A stretch of DNA of 64,000 nucleotides from Nymphaea colorata (Eukaryota > Streptophyta > Magnoliopsida > Nymphaeales > Nymphaeaceae), in contig NC_045145.1 in NCBI RefSeq assembly GCF_008831285.2, positions 1,550,001 through 1,614,000 of the forward strand, given 5' to 3'. The notes beneath the pieces are model-generated. The model had not been told where the DNA came from, did not search any database, and worked only from the letters and a program-made list of their open reading frames with translations. The position numbers were made by a program, and so were the translations under genes. The stretch's first letter is position 1. Every line of letters begins with the position of its first letter. Shown one piece after another: positions 36,907 through 48,860 of this stretch.

Positions 36907-37499
36907 TTATCCTTCTATCATTCTTGTCTTCCGTCGTATCCTTTGCAGCCCTACAACCACTTCCTTCATGTCCATTCTCTCATTTGGAGACACACTTGAA
37001 CATGAGAAGCCTATCTCCAAGATCATCACAAGCTGCTTGTTCATAGCAGCTGAGTTGGAGTAGTAGTATTATTTCGTTCAAATGATTGCTGTCAATGACT
37101 TCTGAAAGTGCAACAGGAAATGCTTCAGCCACCAATTGCCTCAAACTAAAATCCCCATCAAACTGTTCATCAGTAGGCTTTCTTCTTGTAAACACGTCAA
37201 GGAGGAGAATTCCATAGCTGTAGACATCGGCTTTGGTTGACACCTTTCCAGCCAACCCAAATTCTAATTCAACCATTCAACAATATTAAACATGATTAGC
37301 AACCGCAAAATAATTGGATAATGCTAAAGGGTGACACAATAGAATTGGTTGCTCCTTAATGGACTTAAGATCAATTGAACCACCAATCCTGCCTTCCTCA
37401 TTTTGTATTATGATACACATCTAAAAAAGAATACAATATTATTATATAGAACAGAAGTGCAATATATATGATGTTCCCTTAAAGAAATCAAACATGTAT

Positions 37500-37501
<2 letters not shown>

Positions 37502-37541
<40 letters not shown>
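37502..37541. repeat. TA microsatellite in copy 2 intron
   Basis: Pure TA run of 40 bases inside the intron. The other two copies carry TA runs at comparable intron sites of different length. Confidence 0.95.
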
Positions 37542-37543
<2 letters not shown>

Positions 37544-37929
37544 GTGAGGTTAGCTGAGATTCATTAATTGTATGGTGTTGCTTTTTGTTCTCTCGTGACA
37601 GATCTTGCAGGTTCTCATAAATGGTGTGAATTATTTAATAGTGTCAATTGTCAGCCAAACTTAAGCCATTTGGTAGACAGGTATGTGTGATTAGGGATTT
37701 TTAATACAAGAAAGGAACAAAAATTACAATTTATGTTAAAGGAAAAAGATCAATTGAACACTATTGCTTGTTGAAAACATGTCACCAACACATATTTGTG
37801 TACACGAGCACAAAAGAATGCAAAAACTGGTACGCAACACCACAAGCCATATGAACAACAAATAGGTCATCCATGTAAAATAGTTAATCAATGGCTTACT
37901 TTATTGAGCTAGGAACCGCTTTTGCATGT

Positions 37930-37933
<4 letters not shown>

Positions 37934-37963
<30 letters not shown>
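37934..37963. repeat. GA microsatellite in copy 2 intron
   Basis: Pure GA run of about 30 bases in the receptor kinase intron, absent at this point from copy 3. Confidence 0.95.
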
Positions 37964-37966
<3 letters not shown>

Positions 37967-40441
37967 TGATAAAAACCAGACACTTTAACATTTTCCTTAA
38001 AAAATATATTAAAGAAAATATTTACATCCTAATATATTCATAAAAACTATTTTGATATAAAAACATGCTTTGAATCAAGTTGTTTTTAAGAAAAAAGTTG
38101 ATTTGTCTATTATCAAAATGTTGATGCTATAATAGCCAATCATTTTTGCTAATTATGAAAACACTATTAAATCCCAAAAAATGATCAACTTAATATATAT
38201 TTTGTGTCAATCTATTCTTAAATTGAAGATTATATTGGTAAGGTTAGATTAAAAAAAACACTTTAAATAACATAATTAAAGGGTCTGGATTTTGTCCCTG
38301 ACCTGTTGGTCTGGTTTCTACTGATATATATATATATATATAGGGAGAGATAAAAGAAAAAAAAGACAAAACAGCCCACTAGAACTGTCAAAACCACTCT
38401 CTCTTTATTTCACCTCACCTCTCTTGGACCCCTTCCATACACTCCCCCTCCCTTTCTAAATCTCTCCATCAGAGCATTATTGAAGAGAGAGAGTGCACAC
38501 ACGCATATGAGAGAGACAATTTATGAGTCTTCCTGTGTTGACTCAAAGAAATGGTCAATATACTTGCACATCGAGAGAGACAATTTATGAAAAGAAAACA
38601 AATTAAGAGATAGTACCTGGCGCAATGTAACCCTTGGTTCCAAGGGTGGTGGTAAGAGTCGATGACTTGTCACCAACTATAAACTTTGCAATGCCAGAAT
38701 CACCAATGTACGCAGACATGCTTTCATCTAGAAGTACATTACATGACTTCAGATCACAATGAAATATCATCTCCGAGTAACCATGGTGAAGATACTCTAA
38801 AGCCCAAGCAACATCAATCATGATATCCAATCTTTGGAAGAGATTCAAATGATGGGCACCTGAATGTAGATAGATAGACTTCTAGGCTGCCAAGGGGCAT
38901 GTATTGGAGAACTAAAGCCTTGAAATCTCATTAGAGCAAGACGTAATGACTTTAACAAGGTTTTGGTGCCTGATTTGGCGCAAGATAGTGCATTCAATGT
39001 CAAAACTTTTAGATGCTCTCTCAAATGACAAATTAAGGACCTTAACAGCCAATGTCATTCCATCTGCTAGAATTTCTTTGTACACTGAGCCAAAGCTTCC
39101 ACTTCCAAGAAAGTTTGCATCACTGAAATTGCTCGTTGCATGCAATAGCTCTCTGCAAAAAATCACTAGGAGTGTAATTCATCGTAATCTTTCAATGTCG
39201 TCAGGACGGTTCGACAACCCCCTCTTTCTATACCATGAGATACCAATGAGTGTGCAAACAATGACCAAAAGTGCTAAGCCACCAATTGCGCAAGCAGCAA
39301 TGACTCTAGCCACATTGCTCTTACTTTGCCTCTCTGTTTTGTCTAAGCACAAAGGGACATGGAATTTGGGAGCTCCACATAGTGCATAGTTCCCTAGGAA
39401 TGACTCGACAGAAAGCTTTGCAACCTTTCCACCACTTGGAATCTCTCCTTCTAATCGATTGAAGGACAAGTCTAACACCTGGATGTATTGAAGTTTCTCC
39501 AATGATTTTGGTATCTCACTGGAAAGTTTGTTATGGGAAAGGACAATAGATTTAACGGTTACCATATGATCAAGTTGTTGAGGAATGTTACCGTCAAATG
39601 TGTTCTGACAGAGGTTCAAATACTCTATCATTTGGAGCTTTGATAATAGTGAAGGCAGCTCTCCACTCAGCTTATTTACAGAGATATCCATGTTGATCAT
39701 CATGGCAAAATTCCGAAGACCCAGAGGTAGGTGACCTTTGAAAGAGTTGCCTTGCAAGTATAGCACCAACAAATCCTTCAACTCACAAAGACCAGGCTGT
39801 AATGTTGATGACAAATTGTTTGAGCTTAGATCCTGCACTTGCAAACTAGTAAGATTGTTTATAGAGTTTGAAATTCACCCAATTAGCATGTTGTGTCCAA
39901 TATAAAAAGAAAACATGCAGACCAACTGGTAGATTGTTAGTGGGATTCATCCTTCTAATGCATTGTTACCAAGAGAAAGCACCTATAAGCTATTAAATTG
40001 TCCTACATTTGGTGGATTGAGCCCTTTTATTTTGTTGGAACTCAAATCTAAGGAAATTAACTTGGTCAAGTTGGCTAAGGCCAATGGGATAGTACCTTCA
40101 ATCAGATTAGAGGAAAGGAGAAGTCTCCAGAAGGTGGTTGTCAGGTTTCCAACAGAGGCCAGAAGGATGCCGTTCGAAAGGTTGCGTAGTAGGTCAACGT
40201 CCTCTAGCAGTCGACAGTTGGTGAAGGATGTCAGACTGGAGAGCTCATGGTTGCTGGGGGCATTGGTCAACATATTGTCGTGGAGGTACAGGTGCCTGAG
40301 TTGTGTCAAACTACCTAATTCTAATGGTATCGGACCACTGAATTTATTGTGTCCTGCACTTATAGTTTGGAGACTAGTAGCATTGGAAAAAGAAGGTGGG
40401 AAAGGGCCATCAAAATTGTTGTCACTCATTGCGTGCAATTT

Positions 40442-41166
40442 GAGATTGGGCAGGAAGCGACCAACATCTTTAGGGGAGATGCCCTGTTAGTTGATTGGTC
40501 ATGAAACTCAAAGTCTGAAGAGCGGATAGGTTAAACAAGCTGTCTGGCAGTGTACCAGTGAGATTATTCTTTTCCACACTAAAGAATTGCAAGCGGGTTA
40601 TGCTTCCCAACTCGGAAGGAATGTTCCCATGAATATGATTTTGACCAATATTAAGGTGCTCCAGCTTTGAGAGGTTGACAAAAGTGACTGGAATGGTTCC
40701 CGTGAGCTTGTTATCATAAAGATTTAGAACCTTGAGTTCCTGCAGACAGCTAAGAACTCAGGAATGCTTCCATAGAGTTCGTTTTCTGCTGCAAAATGCA
40801 CCTGGAGATTGGGCAGGAAGCAGCCAACATCTTTAGGGAGATGTTAGTTGATTGTCATGAAACTCAATTTCTGAAGAGTGGATAGGTTAAACAAGCTCTC
40901 AGGCAGTGTACCAGTGAGTTTGTTCTTTTCCACACTAAAGACTTGCAAGCAGGTAATACTTCCCAACTCCGAAAGAATGTTCCCGTGCATTTGATTTTGA
41001 CCAATATTAAGGTGCTTCAGCTTGGAGAGGTTGGCAAAAGTGACTGGAATGGTGCCCGTGAGCTTGTCATCATAAAGATTTAGGAACTTCAGTTTTGGCA
41101 GACTGCTAAGAACTCCGGAATGCTTCCATAGAATTCGTTTTCTGCTGCAAAAAGCACTTGGTGATG
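40442..41166 (-). repeat. 363-bp direct duplication within the LRR region of copy 2
   Basis: Two copies offset by 363 bases (GAGATTGGGCAGGAAGC at 40442 and 40805), each running to a TTCGTTTTCTGCTGCAAAA word. 363 bases is 121 codons, close to five 24-residue LRRs. Copies 1 and 3 have the block once, so the duplication is private to this copy. Small indels between the halves break the frame. Confidence 0.85.
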
Positions 41167-41660
41167 ATGACAATGGCTCAGTGTTTGTGGAATTAACCCT
41201 TTAAAATGGTTTCTCCATGTGGAAAGTTTTTCCAACCAAGGGAGGTGGCTAAAATCAATGGAAGATGACCGTGGAAGTTATCTTTTGAGTGATGAAGAAC
41301 CTGTAAGAATGAGAGATTGCTAATGTATGGGGAGATAGTACCTTCAAGTGCCTTTTCAGAGAGGTTCTGAGCAACTACCCTTTGTGAACCACGACTGCAT
41401 GAAACTCCATTCCAATCGCAGAAAGTGATGTTGGAATTCCAATTTGATAACACCTTATAAGGGTCTTTAGTGACAAGGGATTTGAATGACAGCAATGTGA
41501 GTTGATCAGTCACGTTGCTCAGAGAAGCATGGGCTGAGGGCACCTCCCTTTGGCCAAGAACCACAACCAAGTTGAAGGAGGAGAAACACAATAGAAAAAC
41601 GAGCAGTTGAGGTGACCGACCGGTGGTAGCCTTGCCTGTCCAACTTGTTATGCAGTACAT

Positions 41661-42192
41661 GCATGTGCAGGAATTCAAGGTCATTAATTTATGTATAGAT
41701 TCCTTCTAGAAAATTTGTTCTTTTATTTTTTCAAGTGGTAGAAGGCTCGGGTGCTTTGGAATGCATTGCTTCATATTTCCGAATCTAGGGGCACAGCTGA
41801 TGATTACATAAATGAGACTCTTTATTGTTTCCCTTTACCACTTTGAACTCTATTCAATTCCAAATCAAAGTTGTGAATTGAACTTCTTTTTTCCCTAGAT
41901 ATGCTGTCTGCCTTTTAAATGGCAAGGTTTTTCTATCTTAACTTGGCAAAGTTCCAACCCTCTTTCACGTAACTTGCACTGGAACTGTGTGAGTGTCCTA
42001 CAAGACTATCTTTATTAAATTCTATATGCAACTGTAATTGAGAAATGCAAGTGAGAGCTCTCAACGAAAGCAATCAAACTACATTTCCACCTCCTACTAT
42101 TTAGCCTCTTGGAATCCACCTTCTGAACATTTTAGCCAATGGAAGGTTGCACCCTGGAATTAAATCTCATGGTATATATGGATATATTTGAA
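41661..42192. other. Gap between copies 2 and 3: 5' flank of copy 2, 3' flank of copy 3
   Basis: 41661-41940 repeats the family 5' flank; 41940-42192 repeats the family 3' flank. The two join without any other sequence, so copies 2 and 3 are a direct tandem duplication with about 530 bases between coding ends. Confidence 0.7.
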
Positions 42193-43355
42193 TTATCCTT
42201 TATCATTCTTGTCTTCTGTTGTATCCCCCACAACCACTTCATTCATGTCCATTCTCTCATTTGGAGACACTCTTGAACATGGCAAGCCTATCTCCATGGT
42301 CTTCACCAACAGATCATTCATAGCAGCTGATCTTTCAGTTGGAGTAGTATTGCTTTCGTTCAAAAGATGGCTGTCAATGACATCTGAAATTGCAACAGGA
42401 AATGCTTCAGCCACCCATTGCCTCAAACTAAAATCCCCATCAAACTGTTCATTAGTAGGCTTTCTTCCTGCAAACACCTCAAGGAGGAGAATTCCATAGC
42501 TGTAGACATCGGCTTTGATTGAAACCTTTCCAGCCATCCCAAATTCTAATTCAACCATTCAACAATATTATACATGATTAGTGGCAAAATAATTCGATAA
42601 TGATAATGCGTGACACAATAGCATTGATTGCTCCTTAATTGACTTAAGAACAATTGAACCTCCAATCCTGCCTTTCTCTTTTTGTATTCTGATACACATC
42701 TAAAAAGAATACAAGCTTATTATTTAGAACTGAAGTCCAATATCACTGATGTTCAAGTACCCTTAAAAGAAATCAAACATGTATCCATTTTTTTTTTATT
42801 GTGGAGCCTGTGAGGTTGGTGGAGATTCATTAATTGTATGGTGTTGTTTTAATTCTCATGTGACATATCTCCAGGTTCTCCTAAATATCTCAAAAATTGT
42901 GTCAATTATTTAATAGTGTCAATTGTCAGCCAATCTTAAGCCATTTGGTAGACAGGCATGCGTGATTCGGGATTTTTAATACAAAAAAGGAGAAAAAAAC
43001 AACTTATGTTAAAGGAAAAAGATCAATTGAAGACTATTGCTTGTTGAGAACATGTCACCAATGCATATTTGTGTACATGAGCACAAAGTAAAGCAAAAAC
43101 TATTATGCAGCACCACAAGCCGTATGAAAAACAAATAGTTCATCCAGGTAGAATAGTTAATCAATGGCCTTTACATTATTGGGCTAGGATCTGCTTGTGG
43201 ATGCCTTTATGTGTGAACTATCAAATCGTGATGATTAGATGGATCATGAATGTTTGCACAACAATTATTATATTTATTGATATTATATTGCAAATCAGAC
43301 ACACACATACACACACATAAGAGCATAATTACCTAGACCACACAAGAAAGGGCCA

Positions 43356-43360
43356 ATATA

Positions 43361-43393
<33 letters not shown>

Positions 43394-43415
43394 GTAGGGG
43401 GGAGAGAGAGAGAGA
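43356..43415. repeat. TA/GA compound microsatellite in copy 3 intron
   Basis: TA run with one G interruption followed by GGGGGGAGAGAG. A second TA run lies at about 43779-43811. Similar compound runs in the introns of copies 1 and 2 show that this is inherited with the gene. Confidence 0.9.
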
Positions 43416-43772
43416 GGAATTGGTAAAAACCAGACACTTTAATATTTTGCTTCAAAAATATTTTAAATAAAAAATAAACATCCTAATATATTTATGAAAA
43501 TTATTTTGATATAAAATATGCTTTGAGTCAAGTTGTTTTTATAAAAAAAGTTGAATTTTCTACGATCAAAATGTTGATGCAATAATAGCCATGTATTTTT
43601 GCTAATTACAAAAGCACTAGTAAAACCTAAGAAATGATCAACTTCATATATATTTTGTGTCAACCTATCCTTAAGATTATATTGATATGGTTAGATTAAA
43701 AAAAAACACTTTAAATAACATAATTAAAGGGTCTGGTTTTGTCCCTGACATGTTGATCTGGGTTCTACTGAT

Positions 43773-43815
<43 letters not shown>

Positions 43816-44624
43816 AATATGTATATCTGTATATCTGGCTACCCATGTGGCTAATGACCTTTTTTTTTTTTAGATTTTTTGTGTTTGTAAAAACAACCGC
43901 AATGCTTAAAACTGTAGCCAAGCAATTAACTATCATCAATGCATTTATTTAAAATGTTTTAGTGATACAAAATAAAAGAGAGACATCCAGAGGTAGTCCG
44001 CCATTCCAATTCATATACATATATATATGAAGAGGGAGAGAAATAAACAAGAGAAAACAACCCGCTAGAACTGGCAAAACTTCTCACTCTCTTTATCTCT
44101 CTTTATTTCACCTCACTCCTCCTGGACCCCTCCGATACACTACCCCCTCCCTTACTCAATCTATCTATGAGAGCATTATTGAAGAGGGAGAATGCACACA
44201 CACATAAGAGAACAGGAAGCCAGGGTGTGTTGATCTAAAGAAACAGACTATAATACTCGCACAATGACAAACTCAAAATTGACAAAAAGAAAACACATTA
44301 AGAGATAGTACCTGGAGCAATGTATCCAATGGTTCCATGGGTGGTGGTAAGAGTCGATGACTTGTGAGCACCTATGAACTTTTCAATGACAAAATCACTA
44401 ATGTATGCAGTCATGCTTTCGTCTAGAAGTACATTACGTGACTTCAGATCACAATGAAGTATGGTCTCTGAGTAACCATGGTGAAGATACTCTAAAGCAC
44501 AAGCTACATCAATCATGATATCCAATATTTGGAAGAGATTCAAGTGATGGGCACCCGAATGTAGACTGACTTCGAGTGACTTAATGACTTTAACAAGGTT
44601 TTGGTGCCCGATTTGGGGCAAGAT

Positions 44625-44846
44625 AGTGCATTCAATGTCAAAACTTTTAGATGCTTCCTCAAATGACAAATTAAGGACCTTAACAGCCACTGTCATTCCA
44701 TCTGCTAGAATTCCTTTATACACTAAACCAAAGCTAGTGCATTCAATGTCGAAACTTTTAGATGCTTCCTCAAATGACAAATTAAGGACCTTAACAGCCA
44801 CTGTCGTTCCATTTGCTAGAATTCCTTTATACACTAAACCAAAGCT
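44625..44846 (-). repeat. 111-bp in-frame tandem duplication in kinase N-lobe of copy 3
   Basis: Two 111-base copies (44625-44735 and 44736-44846) encode the same 37 residues twice, from SFGLVYKG through VAVKVLNLSFE to FDIECT. They differ at a few positions (ANGTTVAVK against ADGMTVAVK). The frame is kept, so the domain would carry two glycine-loop ends and two ATP-binding lysines in series. Confidence 0.92.
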
Positions 44847-47002
44847 TCCACTCCAAGAACGTTTGCATCACTAAAATTGCTCGTTGCATGCAATAGCTCT
44901 CTAGAAGAAATCACTGGGAGTGTAATTTTTTGTAATCTTTCAATGTCATGAGGACGTTTCGACAGCCCCCTCTTTCTACAGCATGAGATACCAATGAGTG
45001 TCCAAACAAAGACCATAAGTGCTGAGCCTCCAATTGTGCAAGCGGCAATGACTCTGGCCTCATTGCTGTTATTTTGCCTCTCTGTTTTGTCTACGGACAA
45101 TGGGACATGGAATTTGCGAGCTCCACAAAGTGCATAGTTCCCTAGGAACGACTCGGCAGAAAGGTTTGCAAACATTCCACCAGTTGGAATCTCTCCTTCC
45201 AATAGATTGAAGGACAAGTCCAAGACCTGGATATGTTGAAGTTTCTCCAATGATTTTGGTATCTCAGCGGAAAGCTTGTTATGGGAAAGGTCAATAGTGT
45301 CAAGGTTTAGCATGTGATCAAGTTGTTCAGGAATGTGACTATCAAATGTGTTCCGAGAGAGATTCAAATACTCTAGCATTTGGAGCTTTGATAATGATGC
45401 AGGCGACTTCCCACTCAGCTTTTTTGCAAAGATATCCATGTGGTTCATCATGGCAAAATTCCCGAGACCCAAAGGCAAGTGACCAGTGAAGGAGTTGTCC
45501 CGCAAGTATAGCTTCAACAAGTCCTTCAACTCACAAATACTAGGTGGTAGTGTTGATGACAAATTGTTTGATGTTAGATCCAACTCTTGCAAACTTGTGA
45601 AATTGTTTATAGAGCTTGAAATTGACCCAATTAGCATGTTGTGATCAATATAAAGAACATAAATGTGGACCAACTGGTAGATCGATAGTGGGATGGGGCC
45701 TTCTAATGCATTGTTATCAAGATACAACAGCTGTAAGCTGTGCATCTGTCCTATATTTGGTAGAATGAGCCCTTTTATTTTGTTGGAACTCAAATATAAG
45801 GAAATTAACTTGGTCAAGTTGGGTAAGCCCAATGGGATAGTACCTTCAATCAGATTAGAGGGAAGATGAAGTCTCCACAAGGTAGTTGTCAGATTTCCAA
45901 CAGAGGCCGGAAAAATGCCATTCAGAAGGTTTTGTGACAGATCAACTTCCTCTAGCAGTCGCTTGTTGGTGAAGGATGTGAGAATGGAGAGCTCACGGTT
46001 GCCAGGGACATTGGTCAACATATTTCCCCAAAGGATAAGGTGCCTGAGTTGTGATAGACTACCTAATTCTAATGGTATCGTACCACTAAATTCATTGTTT
46101 TCTGCAGCAAGAAGTTGAAGTCTTGTAGCATTAGAAAGAGAAGCCGGGAGCGGGCCATCAAAATTGTTTGTACCCATATAGAGTCCTTGGAGATTGGGCA
46201 GGAAGCAGCCAGCATCGTTTGGGAGATGCCCTGTTAGTTGGTTGGTCATGAAACTCAAAGTCTCAATAGCAGATAGGTTAAACAAGCTCTTAGGCAGTGT
46301 ACCAGTGAGATTGTTCATTTCCACAATAAATAATGTCAGACGGGATATGCTTCCCAACTGTGAAGGGATGTTCCTGTGCATATGATTTTGACCAATATTA
46401 AGGTGCTCCAGCTTTGAGAGGTTGGCAAAAGTGTCCAGCAAACTGCCTAGGAACTCTGGAATGCTTCCATAAAATTCGTTTTCTATTACTGAAAGTACTT
46501 GGATACGAGGACAATGGCTCAGTGTTTGCGGGATCAACCCTTCAAAATTGTTTTTGCGTATGAAAAGATTCTCTAATGGAGGGAGATGACTAAAATCAAC
46601 GAGAAGTTGACCATGGAAACTGTCGTTCGAGAGATCAAGGACCTGTAAGAAGGAGAGATTGATGATGTATGGGGAGAGAGTACCTTAAAGTGCCTTTTCG
46701 GAGAGGTTCAGAGCAACTACCCTTTGTGAACCACGACCGCATGAAACTCCAGTCCAGTCGCAGAAGGAGATGTTGGAATTCCAATTTGATAACACATTAT
46801 GAGGGTCTTTAGTGACGAGGGATTTGAAAGACAGCAATGCGAATTGATCAGTCACGTTGCTCAGAGAAACAAGGGCTGAGGGAACCTCCCCTTGATAGAG
46901 AACCACAATGAAGGTGAAGGAGGACAAACACAAAAGAAAGGTAAGCAGAAAAGGTGACTGGCCGGTGGTTACCATGTCTGTCCAATTTTCTGTGCAAAAC
47001 AT

Positions 47003-48860
47003 GCACTTACAGAAGATGAAGGTAGGTCTTTAATTTATGTATGGATTGACTTCTAGAAAATTTGTGTGTTTCTTTACAAATTGAAGAAGACTCAGGTCTA
47101 CTGCTTTGAAATATATTGCCTCACAATTCCAAATCCAGCCGCACAACTAATGATCACATCAACGAGACTTTCTGTTGGCGGCCCTTATCTTATTTTACTT
47201 TACCAGTTTTCCACTCTATTCAGTCCCAAATGAAAGTTGCCAATTTGAAATTTTTTTTTAAGATTCCCAGAGCTGCGCTTCGACCATAGTCACAAATATT
47301 GTTTTTTCCTTTTAAGTGGAGGAGCTTTTTCTCATGGACGAGCTTAAAACAGATAAAAATAATGGAAAATATGGTACATTTTTAGAAAAAATGGAAAAAA
47401 CTTAAAAGTCAGAGAAAAATCAAATAAATGAGGAACTAATAAGGTGACATTAAAAAAATGGATAAGAAATAGATAGGAATTAGAAAGTTGAAACAAGCAG
47501 TTTGACAATAAAAATGAGTGAAAAAACGCCTACAGTGAAAAAATGACTAAATCAATTTGATTCTGTCCACCTGTTATTGTTTTTTTATTAGTTTTTATAC
47601 CTTGTTCAATTATGTTTAAAAATAATATAATTTTTAATATTTTGTTTTGACTCGCAACTACATCATCTAAACCACCAGACTGGAGTTAGGCCAACTTTAT
47701 CCAATCATTTCAAAAGCAGATTTTTTTTTAGCATCGCAGTCACACTGTTGTGGCTGGCTGTGTTGAATATGAATGCCTATTGATTCATATATATTTTCAA
47801 CTTTGTTCACCATGGTTGCATAGAGAAACAAGGGCTGAGGACGTCTCCCTTTGGCCAAGTAGCTGAGGCAACCGACTGTGTGTTTAAAAGTTAGATTCAG
47901 ATTTAGTTGAGTATTTAAAATTCAAATCGGCTCGAAAGGGACGAGACATGCATTTCCAGTACATTAAATGCTTCCGTTCAGTGGTCAAACTCGACGTAGT
48001 TCTTTCCTTATGTGATATTTCTTTTTTATTGTTAATTAATTTTTATATTCTTCAATTCATTTTTTTCTGAAAGGAAATTTGGATTTTTAATTTTTTCTTT
48101 ATCCAAAGATGCGATAATATTCAAAAGTCATGTTCAGACCTAAGGCTTATCATGGATCCAAATATGATGAGGATTAAGTAGAATTTCCTACCGAAGACCT
48201 CCAAAAAATTGACTCATATTGAGTGAGTCAGCTGCATTTATCACTGACCTTCTCTGCCCAGCGTCTTGAATGCCAAAGGCATCAATCTAAGTAAATGCAC
48301 TGTGCAGTGCATGGCCATTACACTTGTCCACAGTCATCGTCAGTTGCCACTAGGTTTTCTAATAGATCAAAGACATAACTGTATTATTGAGGAGCCCATA
48401 AAAGCTTGGTGTGGATTATTACGACTTAAGGGATCATTTAACGGTAGAGACACTTTGTAAGTGTCCCATGAATTAGCCCCAAAGATTGAGAAAGGTTCAT
48501 TTGAGCACTAGAACTATTATTTTACAAACCTGCTCCAATTGTGGGATAGATTCGTGGGACACTCAAAAAATATCCATGCTGCAAAACTACTTCTAAGGAG
48601 GACATGCATATATAATTAGATTGAGTTTTCCTGCCATTGCATGACCAAACTGATTATGGGATGATGCACATGCAAGAGAACATTGCTTTTCTTCTATATA
48701 TGATGATGATGTTCAGATTATTTTGCACACCAACTGCCTTCTGTAAGTAGATAATTGTGTCAATCACTATAAGGGGAACATATCGATTGTCCTTCTGGCT
48801 GATGAGACCATTTCTGCCTTGCTCCATTGTCTGCCCTTAGTACAGGGCAAAATATGAATG
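47003..48860. other. Upstream region of copy 3, no gene recognised
   Basis: 47003-47330 is the shared family 5' flank. The stretch 48125-48185 matches 27040-27095 inverted. The remainder is AT-rich; short open frames (such as 48266-48460) show no domain. Confidence 0.5.

Larger units (their letters stand above)
36907..41660 (-). pseudogene. LRR-XII receptor kinase copy 2 (pseudogene)
   Basis: Same architecture as copy 1: signal peptide from ATG at 41660 (hydrophobic LLVFLLCFSSFNLVVVL), LRR N-cap CDWNGVSC, LRRs, transmembrane LALLVIVCTLIGISWY, kinase exon 1 to 38617, intron 37264-38616 with a good donor (CCAG/GTACTATC), exon 2 from 37263 to the stop at 36907-36909. The glycine loop GSGSFGSVYK and the ATP-binding Lys (LAVKVL) are present. 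The catalytic loop is HCDLK (non-RD), and DFG is changed to DSG. Frames are lost near 41195, 40840, 39980, 39180-39166, 38910-38850 and in the last 50 codons. An internal direct duplication adds about five LRRs (40442-41166). Pseudogene with at least five breaks; intact relatives sense microbial patterns at the plasma membrane. Confidence 0.88.
42193..47002 (-). pseudogene. LRR-XII receptor kinase copy 3 (nearly complete, probable pseudogene)
   Basis: Best preserved of the three. Signal peptide from ATG at 47002 (LLTFLLCLSSFTFIVVL), LRR N-cap CDWTGVSC, then one frame to 44834, broken only by TAA at 46685-46687 (GAA in sisters). Plant-type LRRs run 46680 to about 45230, missing roughly one repeat near 46435. 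Transmembrane segment GGSALMVFVWTLIGI, then a one-base loss in the glycine loop near 44853. The kinase continues to 44312 with HCDLK (non-RD), but DFG is DFV, the hinge segment is deleted (VIKSLEV), and 37 codons around the ATP-binding Lys are duplicated. Intron 42546-44311 has good donor and acceptor. Exon 2 (42545-42193) is open to its end (VYSYGILLLEVF, RMDMNEVVVG). As assembled it cannot make an active full-length kinase. Confidence 0.88.
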
